Shown: positions 1 to 8,096, counted from the first letter of the stretch. The stretch is DNA of 45,797 nucleotides from Acidobacteriota bacterium (GCA_020200235.1 JAIVJC010000018.1:1-45797), one strand, 5' to 3'. Numbers and translations are program-made. The notes: generated by a model from the letters alone, not told the origin.

Positions 1-1051
1 TCGTAACGACGAGCGAGAAGTTGGGACTGCACGTGGTGGCGGCGAGCGTGTTGCCGACATTGAAGGCGACGCGCGTCGTCGTGGAGAGCGGCGCGGGCGC
101 GGTCGTCACCCACGTCGCGGACTGCGGCGCGGTGGTGAGCGGCGAGGTCGTGTAGAGCGTGCCCGCCGGGAAGGTGTTCGAGGCGGAGACCGCCGTGCCT
201 GAGGGCACGGGCGCGACGACATAGACGCCGGAGTTTCCGCCGAGTGACATGGCGACGGCGGGGCGCGCGCCGTCGTTGCAGAGCGAGATCGTGTAATTGA
301 TGTTCGAGCCGAGCGCGACCGGACCGGCGGGCGCGGTCAGCACGGCGCGCAGTTGCACGTCGTTCTGGATGTTGACGCTGATGTCGCCGCGCGCCTCGCG
401 CAAGCCGTTGACGGAGGACGCCGAGACGGTGCGGACTTCGTTGGCAGAGCTATCAGCCGCCTGGTTGTCGAAGCCCGTGCCCGCCGCGGCGTCGCCGAGA
501 TAGACGGTCAGCGTCTGACCCGCCGTCGCGCTCGAGTTGATACTGATGCGGACGAGGATGTTCGCCGAGGCGTTCTGCGCGAGCGTCTTGAGCACGTCCG
601 CGCCGTTCGTCCAGATGTCGGTGTCGCCCGCGCCGATTGAGTTGTCGCCGTTGTCGATGACGGCGGCGGTGATCGTGCCGAGCGAAGTATCGTTCACGTG
701 GAGGCTCGCGCCGGAGGCGAGGAAGCGCACCTGATCGGAGAAGTTACCGGTGTTCGTGACGGTGAAGCTGAAAGTAACGCCCGTCTCCCCGGGGACGGCC
801 GCGGAGTTGGCCTGCGCGTCCGGCGTGATGGTCAAGCCGGAGACGTTGGCGACGGTGACGGTAACGGTGTTCGACGTGGCGCTGTAGCTGCTCGTCCCGT
901 CGGTGTAGGTGGCGGTCGCCGTGTTGGAGATGACGGTTCCGCCGGAGGTGTTCTGCGCCGTCACGGGCGTGGCCAGAGCGCAGAGCGTCGCGAGGAGCGC
1001 GAACGCCGCGCGGCGCAGGGGAATAGTTTTCAGGAGGGTCTTTATCTTCAT
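1..1051 (-). CDS. Secreted DUF11-like repeat protein, C-terminus beyond window
   Basis: Open frame from ATG at 1051 to the window edge (350 codons, no stop), so the C-terminus is missing. GAGGA lies 8 nt upstream of the ATG. The N-terminus has a basic start, a hydrophobic stretch and a cleavage site around PVTA-QNT near residue 32, so export is expected. The mature part is Thr/Ser/Asn-rich and beta-type, with segments such as SNTVTVTVANVSG and GVTFSFTVTNTGNFSDQVRF. These resemble DUF11/'conserved repeat domain' surface proteins, which are Ig-like folds found in large bacterial envelope proteins. It is the last visible gene of a leftward group with the genes at 1178 and 1765. The exact function is unknown; a structural or adhesive surface role is inferred from the family. 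Confidence 0.72.
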   Translation of the reverse strand, partial: MKIKTLLKTIPLRRAAFALLATLCALATPVTAQNTSGGTVISNTATATYTDGTSSYSATSNTVTVTVANVSGLTITPDAQANSAAVPGETGVTFSFTVTNTGNFSDQVRFLASGASLHVNDTSLGTITAAVIDNGDNSIGAGDTDIWTNGADVLKTLAQNASANILVRISINSSATAGQTLTVYLGDAAAGTGFDNQAADSSANEVRTVSASSVNGLREARGDISVNIQNDVQLRAVLTAPAGPVALGSNINYTISLCNDGARPAVAMSLGGNSGVYVVAPVPSGTAVSASNTFPAGTLYTTSPLTTAPQSATWVTTAPAPLSTTTRVAFNVGNTLAATTCSPNFSLVVT

Positions 1052-1177
1052 TTCATCAATCCTCAAAAAATCCTCAAAAATTTCGGGGGGTTCCTGTGGG
1101 TGCGCGCCAGACGGGTACGAAGCGTCGAGACGTGTCGCGCGGCGGGGAGCCATCTTCAGCGGCTCCGGCGTTACCCG

Positions 1178-1702
1178 TTACTTGACGCGCACCTTGTAGT
1201 TGGCGGTGAGCGTCGAGCTAGCGGCGAGCGGATCGGCCCACTCGTAGCGCACCTCCGTGTACATCGAGACGGGCGCGGGCACGCGCTTCACGGTGCCGTC
1301 CGCCTGCTTCTCCTCGACCGTAGGCTGCGCCGCGAACGACTTGCCGTTGTCGATGCTGTAGCTCACCTCAGCGCCGTACTCGGCGGTGGCTGAGCCGGCG
1401 ACGAACGACGTGCCCTGCGGGACGTGACCGACCGTCTTGTACTGACGAGCCGCGCCGTCGCCCTCGTTCGCCGAGGTGATCTTCCAGTCGAGGACTTCGC
1501 CGGGGTGGACTGAGCCCGCCTTGTCGAGCGCGACCGAGTCCTCCCCGCGCGCGACCGCGCCGGAGAGCGTGACCTTGATCTCGGGGCGACCGGTGGCGCG
1601 CGCGGCGAGCTGCTTCTGCGCGACGGCGGCAGCCGCGCCGAGCGCGACGAGCGCGACGGCGGCGAGCAGAGCGGCGCGCGATCTCTTATTCAACGTGTTC
1701 AT
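1178..1702 (-). CDS. Secreted DUF11-like protein
   Basis: 174 residues, ATG at 1702 preceded by GAAGGAG about 10 nt away. A signal peptide covers about residues 1-28 (hydrophobic run, then AVAQKQLAAR). The mature protein has the DUF11-like pattern: HPGEVLDWKITSANEGDGAA, then VPQGTSFVAGSAT, a YSIDNGKSF strand and a C-terminal YEVRYEW/TLTANYKVRVK type edge. Proteins of this type are small secreted single-domain relatives of the long DUF11 surface proteins. It lies between the receiver gene (upstream) and the longer DUF11-like gene (126 bp downstream), so all three may be co-transcribed. No catalytic residues are visible. Its function is not known. Confidence 0.75.
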   Translation of the reverse strand: MNTLNKRSRAALLAAVALVALGAAAAVAQKQLAARATGRPEIKVTLSGAVARGEDSVALDKAGSVHPGEVLDWKITSANEGDGAARQYKTVGHVPQGTSFVAGSATAEYGAEVSYSIDNGKSFAAQPTVEEKQADGTVKRVPAPVSMYTEVRYEWADPLAASSTLTANYKVRVK

Positions 1703-1764
1703 CTTTCCTTATCTCCTTCAGCTTCGGGTGGGTTGAGTTGTGCGAGTGTCTGATCGTCAGGGTC

Positions 1765-2190
1765 TTAACCGACGGAGGGTTCGAGGAGCGGGGTGGGCGA
1801 AGCGCCGCGGCGCGGCGGCGGCGGCGCCGCTTCGTGCTCGGAGAGCGCGCGCGCGACGGCGTAAGTGAAATCAGCCGCCCCGACCGAGCGCGGCAGGACG
1901 GCGGCGAAGCGGGAGTGGGCGGCGGCGCGCATGATCTCGGCGGGGCGCTCGTGCAGCGCGATGACCGCGACGCGCGGCGCGATCTCTGAGAGGACATCGA
2001 CGGCTCCGCCGCGACCGAACCCGACCATGTCGAGCCCGAGCGCGATAACGTCGAAGCGACCGTCGGCGGCCGAGCGCAGCACGTCCATCGTGTGGCGACA
2101 GACCTCTGCCTCGTGCCCTGCGGCACGCAGCGCGGACGCCAGCTCCTCAGCCTTTTCTCTATCATCGTCGCAGATCATTACGCGCGCCAT
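1765..2190 (-). CDS. Degenerate response-regulator receiver domain protein
   Basis: About 141 residues forming a single receiver fold: VMICDDD acidic cluster at the start, then alternating strands and helices. The usual phosphoacceptor Asp is not in place: the strand reads DVIALGLDM, with Gly where canonical receivers have Asp. The conserved Thr is replaced in VIALHE, and the late Lys is Arg (AVLPRSV). It is therefore probably a pseudo-receiver that works without normal phosphorylation. I chose ATG 2190 over an upstream in-frame start at 2238. The -24/-12-like promoter at 2257-2271 would start RNA near 2245, leaving no room for a ribosome site before 2238. The Pro-rich C-terminal tail (about 20 residues) is not part of the fold. 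It may be a docking or output protein for the kinase/NtrC pair next door; that is inference. Confidence 0.7.
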   Translation of the reverse strand: MARVMICDDDREKAEELASALRAAGHEAEVCRHTMDVLRSAADGRFDVIALGLDMVGFGRGGAVDVLSEIAPRVAVIALHERPAEIMRAAAHSRFAAVLPRSVGAADFTYAVARALSEHEAAPPPPRRGASPTPLLEPSVG

Positions 2191-2256
2191 TCCGTCGTCT
2201 CGACTTCCCGGAGTGTTCGACCGACAAAAACTAAACACGGTCGCGCATATCAGTTA

Positions 2257-2271
2257 ACAAGCCGCGTGCCA
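2257..2271 (-). promoter_or_regulatory. Candidate sigma-54 (-24/-12) promoter
   Basis: Minus strand reads TGGCACGCGGCTTGT. Compared with the consensus TGGCACG-N4-TTGC, only the last base differs (T for C in the -12 GC). It points at the receiver gene (start 2190), with an expected RNA start near 2245. The adjacent gene encodes a sigma-54 activator. The mismatch in the -12 dinucleotide lowers confidence. Confidence 0.42.
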
Positions 2272-2379
2272 CTGCGCACGACGGACATCGCATCCGCGCA
2301 AACTGCGAGAAAGACTAGCCTTTATGGAGTCGCGGGATTTATCGCGGGCGTGGCCCCGGCGCGCGGATGACAATGGCAA

Positions 2380-2394
2380 CTGACGTTTTGTCAG
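2380..2394. promoter_or_regulatory. Candidate activator-binding palindrome
   Basis: CTGACgttttGTCAG is a perfect 5-bp inverted repeat with a 5-bp spacer, about 110 bp upstream of the candidate sigma-54 promoter, a normal distance for an NtrC-family enhancer site. A further TTGTCA half-site-like sequence follows at 2408-2413. Assignment to the neighbouring regulator is inferred only from position. Confidence 0.28.
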
Positions 2395-2518
2395 CGGCTC
2401 TGCCAACTTGTCACGGTGCGTGAAGGATGTGAGCGTGAGGGCTCAGCGAAGAGAAGTCAGTTCACTATCGAAGGTCAGCTCGCCGATCGGTTGTGCCGGA
2501 TAGTTGAAGCGCGCCGGA

Positions 2519-3919
2519 TCATTCGTCGTCGCCCGCGCCGTACTCACGCAGCTTGCGGTAGAGCGTGCGCGAGGAGATGCCGAGGATGGCTGCGGCGCGC
2601 TCGCGGTTGCCGTTCGACTCTTCGAGGACGCGCAGGATGTGTTGACGCTCGATGTCATCGAGACGAAGGGGATAGGCATTAGGGGTTGGGGGTTGGGAAT
2701 CAGAAGACACTGCTTGGGTCTGCTCGCCAGCCTCTAACCCCCATCCCCCTTCCCCGACGATCTGATCGGCTTCGATCACGTCGCTCGTCGAGAGCGCGGC
2801 GGCGCGTTCGAGCGTGTTGCGCAGCTCGCGGACGTTGCCGCGCCAGTCGTGCTCGGAGAGGCGTCGGCGCGCGTCGTCGGAGAGCGAGAGCGCCGGGCGT
2901 TTGAAACGCTCGCGGTAGAGCGGGAGGAAGTTGTCGATGAGGGCGGGGATGTCTTCCCTGCGCTCGCGGAGCGGCGGGACGTGGAGCGAGATGACGTTGA
3001 GGCGGTAGAAGAGGTCGGCGCGGAAGCGACCCTGCTGCACGTCCTCGGCGAGTCGGCGGTTAGTCGCGGCGATGATGCGCACGTCGGCGGCGCGGTCGCG
3101 CGTCGAGCCGACGCGGCGGAAGCGACCGTTCTCGAGGAAGTGCAGGAGCTTGACCTGCATCGGCGCGGGCAGCTCGCCGATCTCGTCGAGGAAGAGCGTC
3201 GAGCCCTCGGCGGCTTCGATCAAGCCGCGCTTCAAAACGGTCGCGCCGGTGAAGGCCCCCTTCTCGTGACCGAAGAACTCCGACTCGAAGAGCTGTTCGG
3301 GGAGCGCGCCGCAGTTGACGCGGATCATCGGCTCGGAGGCGCGCGCGCTCTGCGCGTGGATGAAAGAGGCGAGCACGTCCTTGCCCGTGCCCGACTCGCC
3401 CGTGATGACGACCGTCGAGTCGAGCCGTGCCGCCTGCTCAGCCATCTGCACGAGCGCGCGCATCGCCTCGCTGCGGTAGACGAGAGCCGCCGTGTCGTCC
3501 GCCTGCGGCTGGCGCACCGCCGCGCGAAGGTTCGCGTTCTGCCGCACGAGCCGGCGCTTCTCGTCCGCCTTGCGGATGACGGCTTCCATCTCGTCGAGCG
3601 TCGAGGGCTTCGTCAGGTAGTCGTAAGCGCCGAGGCGCATCGCTTCGAGCCCGGTGCCGAGCGAGGTGTCGGCGGTGAGCATGATCACTTCCGGCGCGTC
3701 GTCCGTCTTCCTGATCTCGCGCAGCGTGTCGAGACCCGTCATGCCGTCCATGCGGATGTCGAGGAGTACCACGTCGTAGTCCGTCGCCTGGAGCGAGGCT
3801 AACGCCTCCTCGCCCGACGCGGCGGACGATGCTTCGAAACCCGAACGCGACAACTGATCCGTCACGAGCTTTCGCAGCAACGGATCGTCGTCCACGACCA
3901 GCACGCCGATCTTCTTCAT
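2519..3919 (-). CDS. NtrC-family sigma-54-dependent response regulator
   Basis: 466 residues with the three NtrC-class parts. Receiver domain, about 1-120: acidic cluster D10-D12, phosphoacceptor D54 in VVLLDIRMDG, T82, K104. AAA+ domain, about 145-385: Walker A GESGTGKD at 174-181, GAFTGA at 221-226 for sigma-54 contact, Walker B FLDEIGEL at 243-250, and an arginine-finger-type PPLRERREDIP stretch. C-terminal Fis-type helix-turn-helix (ERAAAILGISSRTLYRKL). It starts 10 bp after the histidine kinase stop, so the two form an operon and a cognate pair. The linker between AAA+ and helix-turn-helix (about residues 388-418) is encoded by a short-repeat palindrome at 2666-2754 that is read through in frame. 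Likely targets are the flanking genes, which carry -24/-12-like sequences. Confidence 0.95.
   Translation of the reverse strand: MKKIGVLVVDDDPLLRKLVTDQLSRSGFEASSAASGEEALASLQATDYDVVLLDIRMDGMTGLDTLREIRKTDDAPEVIMLTADTSLGTGLEAMRLGAYDYLTKPSTLDEMEAVIRKADEKRRLVRQNANLRAAVRQPQADDTAALVYRSEAMRALVQMAEQAARLDSTVVITGESGTGKDVLASFIHAQSARASEPMIRVNCGALPEQLFESEFFGHEKGAFTGATVLKRGLIEAAEGSTLFLDEIGELPAPMQVKLLHFLENGRFRRVGSTRDRAADVRIIAATNRRLAEDVQQGRFRADLFYRLNVISLHVPPLRERREDIPALIDNFLPLYRERFKRPALSLSDDARRRLSEHDWRGNVRELRNTLERAAALSTSDVIEADQIVGEGGWGLEAGEQTQAVSSDSQPPTPNAYPLRLDDIERQHILRVLEESNGNRERAAAILGISSRTLYRKLREYGAGDDE
2666..2754. repeat. Palindromic short-repeat element inside a coding region
   Basis: The left arm carries heptamer-like GGGGTTG GGGGTTG units (about 2681-2696). 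The right arm carries the complement, CTAACCCCCATCCCCC (about 2733-2748), making an imperfect inverted repeat. It lies in frame within the linker of the NtrC-type regulator and encodes a Gly/Gln/Pro-rich stretch. It resembles the other intergenic palindromes of this window in design but not in unit sequence. Confidence 0.55.
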
Positions 3920-3929
3920 CCCTCGTCCC

Positions 3930-5519
3930 TCATGGCTCGTCCCTCGTCTCCGGCGCGCGGCGCGGCAGCCACAGGCGGAAGCGGCTGCCCGCGCCGAGCT
4001 TCGACTCGACGGTGAGCGCGCCGCCCAGAGCCTCGGCGTGCGTGGTCGCGACCGCCAAGCCGAGACCCGACCCCTTGCCCGCCTCCTTCGTCGTGAAGAA
4101 CGGATCGAAGATGCGCGCGAGCATCTCGGGCGCGACGCCTGAGCCCGTGTCCGCGACCTCGACGCGCACGCGCTCGCCCAGAGCCGCGGTCGAGACCGTG
4201 ACGCGCCCGCCCCGCGCGCCGAGCGCGTCGAGCGCGTTCGTCAGCAGGTTGTCGACGATCTGACGGACGAGACTCTCGTCGGTCGCCGTCTCGCCGACCG
4301 CGTCGTCCAGTTCGAGTTCGAACTCGGCGCGCCCGCCATCTCCGCGCGCGGCGGCGCTGTGCTCGAACAATTTGACCGTGTGGGTGACGAGCGCGTTCAG
4401 ATCGCAAGGCTCGCGGCGCGCGCGCCGCTGGCGCGCGAGGTCGAGGAGGCCGCGCGTGATGAGCTTGCAGCGCAGCGCCTGCCGCACGATCTCTTCGAGG
4501 TAGAAATTCCAGTTGCGCTCCAGTGCCGCCGCCGCGAGCGAGGGCTCGGAGCGGATGTTGCGCATCGTCGCTTCGGCGCACATCGTGATGGCGGCGAGCG
4601 GGTTGTTGATCTCGTGCGCCACGCCGGCGGCGAGCTGCCCGACGGTGACGAGGCGGCGCGAGCGCGACAACTGCTCCTGCATCTCGGAGAGCTGCGTCAC
4701 GTCACTCCACGTGATGACGCTCCAGCCCGCGCCGCCCTCGACGGCGTCGAGCGGCGCGACGGCGACGAGGTGCCGCCGCCCGTCCTCCGCCTGAATCTCG
4801 AACGACGAAGCCGCGCCCATTCTATTCGTCATGTGGAAGGCGGCGGCGCGCACGCCGAAGAGGCGCGCGAACGCCGCGCCGCATTCGAGCCCTATCGCCT
4901 CGGCGGGCGACTCGCAGCCGAGCATCTCGGCGGCGGCGGCGTTGGCGCGCGTCAGGCGCATCTCGGCGTTGTGGACGATGATGCCGTCGGGGATGGCGTC
5001 GAAGGTCTGCTCCCAGATTCTCTTGGCGGTGCTGACCGTCTCCAGCAGTCGCGCGTTGTCGAGCGCGAGCGCGGCCATCTCGGCGAGCCCTTCGAGCGTG
5101 CGCCGCTCCTCGGCCGTGAACTCGTGCGCGGAGCGGAAGCCGACGAGGAGCGCGCCGAGCCTCTCGCCGCGCGTGAGCAGGGGCGCGAGCGCTACGGTGC
5201 GCACGCCCTCGGCGCTGTGCAGCGGGAACTCGCTCGCGGGCAGCTCGTCGCTTACCCCGACGCCTTCGAGGATCAGCAACTCGTCGGCGCTGGCGGCGTG
5301 CTCCGCCGCCAGGCCCCGGAGCGGCAACACGATCTCGCGCTCGCCTTCGCGCCCCCTGAAGCCGCTCAGGGCCTTCCAGGTGATCGTGTGCTCGGCGAGC
5401 GAGAAGGCTGCCACGCTCGCCGTGTCGGCGCGCATGATGCGCCGCACCGTCTCGACGACCGTGCCGAGCGTCTTCGCGCTGCCGGGCTGCGCGGTCGCAG
5501 CAGTCGACCGATCAGTCAA
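3930..5519 (-). CDS. GAF-PAS sensor histidine kinase
   Basis: 529 residues, starting at TTG 5519 (GGAG about 9 nt upstream). Domains: GAF at about 15-160, ending in EMAALALDNARLLE; PAS at about 170-275 (TFDAIPDGIIVHNAEMRLT...); HisKA with phosphoacceptor H302 in GVAHEINNPLAAI; HATPase with N box QIVDNLLTNALDAL, G1 ADTGSGVAPE and G2 GKGSGLGLAV. No membrane segment is visible, so it is a cytoplasmic sensor, with the ligand or redox input unknown. The NtrC-type regulator follows 10 bp downstream. Such kinases phosphorylate their NtrC partner, which then activates sigma-54 RNA polymerase. Confidence 0.95.
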   Translation of the reverse strand: MTDRSTAATAQPGSAKTLGTVVETVRRIMRADTASVAAFSLAEHTITWKALSGFRGREGEREIVLPLRGLAAEHAASADELLILEGVGVSDELPASEFPLHSAEGVRTVALAPLLTRGERLGALLVGFRSAHEFTAEERRTLEGLAEMAALALDNARLLETVSTAKRIWEQTFDAIPDGIIVHNAEMRLTRANAAAAEMLGCESPAEAIGLECGAAFARLFGVRAAAFHMTNRMGAASSFEIQAEDGRRHLVAVAPLDAVEGGAGWSVITWSDVTQLSEMQEQLSRSRRLVTVGQLAAGVAHEINNPLAAITMCAEATMRNIRSEPSLAAAALERNWNFYLEEIVRQALRCKLITRGLLDLARQRRARREPCDLNALVTHTVKLFEHSAAARGDGGRAEFELELDDAVGETATDESLVRQIVDNLLTNALDALGARGGRVTVSTAALGERVRVEVADTGSGVAPEMLARIFDPFFTTKEAGKGSGLGLAVATTHAEALGGALTVESKLGAGSRFRLWLPRRAPETRDEP

Positions 5520-5708
5520 TTCTCTTTACTCCGCATTCGATTCGGGACTCGTGTGTATTCACGTTGCGAGCCGATCGGGACGATTGCGCGCGGCGCGTGG
5601 AGACCTTTGTGAAGATTCTTTACGCGGTCTCGCGCCCCGCGGTCAAGCTAAAAACTGCCGCGCCGCCGCGAGTCGTCGGGCGGGCCGCGAGAAAGCCGCC
5701 ACGTTTTT

Positions 5709-5722
5709 CTTTCAACTGAAAG
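5709..5722. promoter_or_regulatory. Candidate regulator-binding palindrome
   Basis: CTTTCAacTGAAAG has 6-bp arms and lies about 65-80 bp upstream of the -24/-12-like promoter at 5786. It does not match the palindrome at 2380, so a shared regulator cannot be claimed from the sequence. Confidence 0.22.
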
Positions 5723-5785
5723 GCGCGCGTGGCGTCGCGCACCCCCCGCGTCGCGAAAACCTCAACGATTGCGCACAACGCGCGG

Positions 5786-5800
5786 CGGCACGCGCGTTGC
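5786..5800 (+). promoter_or_regulatory. Candidate sigma-54 (-24/-12) promoter
   Basis: Reads CGGCACGCGCGTTGC: the -24 GG and -12 GC are present with exact spacing, matching GGCACG-N4-TTGC; only the leading T is replaced by C. RNA would start near 5812, giving a leader of about 54 nt before ATG 5866. It lies directly upstream of the divergent HK/NtrC operon, so that pair is the obvious candidate activator. Confidence 0.52.
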
Positions 5801-5865
5801 CACTGCGAAGAGGGCGGTAACAGTTTTCGACCGCGATGATCATTCCGCCCGGAGGTGAGACTTAC

Positions 5866-6354
5866 ATGAACTCGACCCACAGGCTGCGGCTCGCCGCACT
5901 CGCGCTCTTCGCTTGCGGCTTCGCGCTCGCGCCCCATCGCGCGACGGCGCAGACCGCGCGCGACCCGCGAGGGCATTCGGATTCCGACTCTCACGCGCGC
6001 TCGCGCCGGGCGGCGCGCGACGACGAGAGCCCGACAGAGATTCTGCGCCGTGCGCGCACCATCTTCGTCGCGCCGAACCGGCACGTGGACGCCGAGTACC
6101 TCGAATACAAGCTCGACAAGCTGCCGGAGTTCGGCGAGTGGCGGCTGGCGATCGTGAAGGATAAGGACAAAGCCGACCTCGTCATCGAGATCAACAAGAC
6201 GGCGCTCAACTACATCTTCAGCGTCGTCGAGCCTGCCTCGGCGAAGGTCGTCGCGAAGGGCAAGGTCGTCGCCGTCAACGGGCTCGTCGCGGCGGAAGAC
6301 ATCTCGCACGAGATCGTCCGCCGCATGAAGGAGAAGCGCGCGCTGCCCGAATGA
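5866..6354 (+). CDS. Conserved secreted protein of unknown function
   Basis: 162 residues. ATG 5866 is preceded by GGAGGTGA at 8 nt, a far better start than the in-frame ATG at 5836. A signal peptide runs to about residue 28 (FALAPHRATAQTA), followed by a charged, disordered Asp/Ser/His/Arg stretch. A folded C-terminal half begins at RRARTIFVAPNRHVDAEYLE and shows beta/alpha segments such as WRLAIVKDKDKADLVIEI and AKVVAKGKVVAVNG. I do not recognise a named family; no catalytic motif is visible. It heads a rightward group with a beta-barrel protein and another secreted protein behind a candidate sigma-54 promoter. Confidence 0.78.
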   Translation: MNSTHRLRLAALALFACGFALAPHRATAQTARDPRGHSDSDSHARSRRAARDDESPTEILRRARTIFVAPNRHVDAEYLEYKLDKLPEFGEWRLAIVKDKDKADLVIEINKTALNYIFSVVEPASAKVVAKGKVVAVNGLVAAEDISHEIVRRMKEKRALPE

Positions 6355-6410
6355 GCGCGGCGAAGTTTTAGGGATCGGAAAGTTAAGAAGCAATGAGGAG
6401 AATTGGTTTC

Positions 6411-7070
6411 ATGTCGAAGAAATTACTTTACGCATTCGTCGCGTGCGGCTTCGTACTGCTCGCCGGGCAGCGCGGCGCGCTCGCGCAGACGCAGACGGAC
6501 GAGCACAAGTTCGAGGTCGGCGGTCAACTCACGTCGATCCACCTCGCGCCGACCGATACGACCGTCACGAGTACGACTATCGGGACGTTCAACACGCAGG
6601 GCTTCGACATCACGACCGTCGGCTACGGCTTGCGCTTCGGCTACAACGTGAACCGCTACGTCGCCGTCGAGGCGGAGTTCAACCACTTCCCCAAAAAGAA
6701 TTTCAACGAAGTGTTCCAGGGCAGTCGCGAGCAGTTCGTCGCGGGCGTGAGGGTCGGCAGGCGTTGGGAGAAGGCCGGCGTCTTCGCCAAGCTGAGACCC
6801 GGCGTGATGCACTTCGACGAGATCCCGTACCACACAGTCTGCGGCGGTGCGGGGTGTAGCGAGAAGGCTGAGAACACGCTCGCGCTCGACGCCGGCGCGG
6901 TCGTCGAATACTACCCGACCTCGCGCACGATCGTCCGCTTCGACGCGGGCGACACCATCATCCACTTCAAATCGGCGGGACCCACCGCGCTGTTCGGCTC
7001 GACGGTCTTCACGCCCCGCCAGACCACGCACAACTTCCAGGCGAGCCTCGGCTTCGGCTTCAGGTTCTAA
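6411..7070 (+). CDS. Outer-membrane beta-barrel protein
   Basis: 219 residues from ATG 6411, with GAGGAG 10 nt upstream; an ATG at 6393 is in frame but has a weaker site. A signal peptide ends near GALA-QTQT. The rest is made of amphipathic strands (for example TTVGYGLRFGYNVNRYVAVE, QFVAGVRVGRRW) and ends in a terminal aromatic (GFGFRF), the usual signal for BAM insertion. The size fits an 8-10-strand OmpA/OmpW-type barrel. Two Cys (CGGAGC) sit in a probable loop. Ligand or role unknown. It probably shares a transcript with the genes at 5866 and 7107. Confidence 0.82.
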   Translation: MSKKLLYAFVACGFVLLAGQRGALAQTQTDEHKFEVGGQLTSIHLAPTDTTVTSTTIGTFNTQGFDITTVGYGLRFGYNVNRYVAVEAEFNHFPKKNFNEVFQGSREQFVAGVRVGRRWEKAGVFAKLRPGVMHFDEIPYHTVCGGAGCSEKAENTLALDAGAVVEYYPTSRTIVRFDAGDTIIHFKSAGPTALFGSTVFTPRQTTHNFQASLGFGFRF

Positions 7071-7106
7071 CTCCGGCGGCGGGGCGCGCGCGGGGGCGAC
7101 GAAATC

Positions 7107-8075
7107 ATGCGAAGATTCACCACAGGCTTGCTGATAGTCTTGCTGTCACTCTCCGGCGCGACCGGCGCGCCCGCCGCCCCGCGCGGCGCAGACCTGTCGC
7201 TCACGCCGGACGAAGAACGTGAGGCGCGCGTGCTGCTCGAAGAGTTCAACCGGAAGTTCGTCGAGACGAACGACATCGACCCGCTCGTCAAAGATTACTT
7301 CGTGACCGACTTCTCCTCGCGCCTGCGGCAGAACGCGGAGACATTCCCCTTCACGTTCATAGACTGGAAGGACGAAGCCGCGCCGCCCGACCCCGAAGAC
7401 CTGCGCCGCCTCTACGTCGAGACCACGAACTCTCTGCACGGCTTGTTCCCGCTCTACGCCGCCGCCGCGAAAAGGTGCGCCGAGGAGGAAGAGAAAGATG
7501 ACGCGGGGGAGGGCGGCGCGAAGGGCGACGGGCTGTGTGACGACGAGTACGATCCGAGGATGGAAAAATTCCTCCCGCCCGCGGCGGTCGGGATCATGAA
7601 GACCGATCCGCTGCTGCGCGAAATGTGGTTCGGCTCGCGCGAGTCCGACGCCGCGTCTGACGAGGTGGACTCGCAGGCTGAGGGCGCCACGAGTGTCGAA
7701 TGCGCCGGCGGCTGTGCCTCGCCGCGCGGGCACGAGGATCGTCTGATTCAGAACGCGGCGGAGCTGCGCCACCTCACGGAACTGCTCGGCGACTTGAACA
7801 AAGCGCTGCGCGAACACCTGGCGGCGTACCCGGTGTCGTTCGAGGAGGAGGCGGCGGCGGACGGCGACGAAGAATCGAAGGCTGCCGAGCTTCAGAAATT
7901 CGATCCGAAGAGCATCGACATCTTTCGTAGCGCGCGCGTCTTCGATAAGGAGTTCTACGGCTACCCGGAAGGCACGCGCGTCGTCTGCGCCAACGTCGGC
8001 GCGCTGCACGCCGAGCTGGTGAGGGTAGACGGGAGGCTCCGCATCCTCACGGTCTACATGTTGATGGAGGGCTGA
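7107..8075 (+). CDS. Conserved secreted protein of unknown function
   Basis: 322 residues with a signal peptide (RRFTTGLLIVLLSLSGATGAP...). The mature protein is acidic and mostly helical, with an N-terminal helix LTPDEEREARVLLEEFNRKF, a Cys-containing acidic loop (RCAEEEEKDD) and a C-terminal beta section (TRVVCANVGALHAELVRVDG). Several Cys occur in probable loops, compatible with disulfides in the periplasm. I do not recognise the family. It lies 36 bp after the beta-barrel gene, and both end before the strong palindromic terminator at 8097. It is probably part of the envelope set possibly controlled by the sigma-54 system. Confidence 0.72.
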   Translation: MRRFTTGLLIVLLSLSGATGAPAAPRGADLSLTPDEEREARVLLEEFNRKFVETNDIDPLVKDYFVTDFSSRLRQNAETFPFTFIDWKDEAAPPDPEDLRRLYVETTNSLHGLFPLYAAAAKRCAEEEEKDDAGEGGAKGDGLCDDEYDPRMEKFLPPAAVGIMKTDPLLREMWFGSRESDAASDEVDSQAEGATSVECAGGCASPRGHEDRLIQNAAELRHLTELLGDLNKALREHLAAYPVSFEEEAAADGDEESKAAELQKFDPKSIDIFRSARVFDKEFYGYPEGTRVVCANVGALHAELVRVDGRLRILTVYMLMEG

Positions 8076-8096
8076 AGGCTCGCAGCGTGGACGTGG

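Larger units (their letters stand above)
2191..2518. other. Intergenic region upstream of the receiver gene
   Basis: 328 bp between the stop of the NtrC-type regulator and the start of the degenerate receiver gene. It contains the -24/-12-like element at 2257-2271 and, about 110 bp further upstream, the palindrome CTGACgttttGTCAG at 2380-2394 followed by a second TTGTCA at 2408-2413. No protein-coding frame here looks real. Confidence 0.6.
5520..5865. other. Divergent promoter region
   Basis: 346 bp between the histidine kinase (leftward) and the secreted-protein genes (rightward). It contains a -24/-12-like element at 5786-5800 and a palindrome CTTTCAacTGAAAG at 5709-5722 inside a GC-rich stretch. 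No coding frame is convincing. The promoter of the kinase operon is not recognisable. Confidence 0.55.

Noticed and set aside
5836-5865. Upstream ATG at 5836 as the start of the secreted-protein gene
   Set aside because: It would include the GGAGGTGA ribosome site in the coding region and put extra residues before a good signal peptide.
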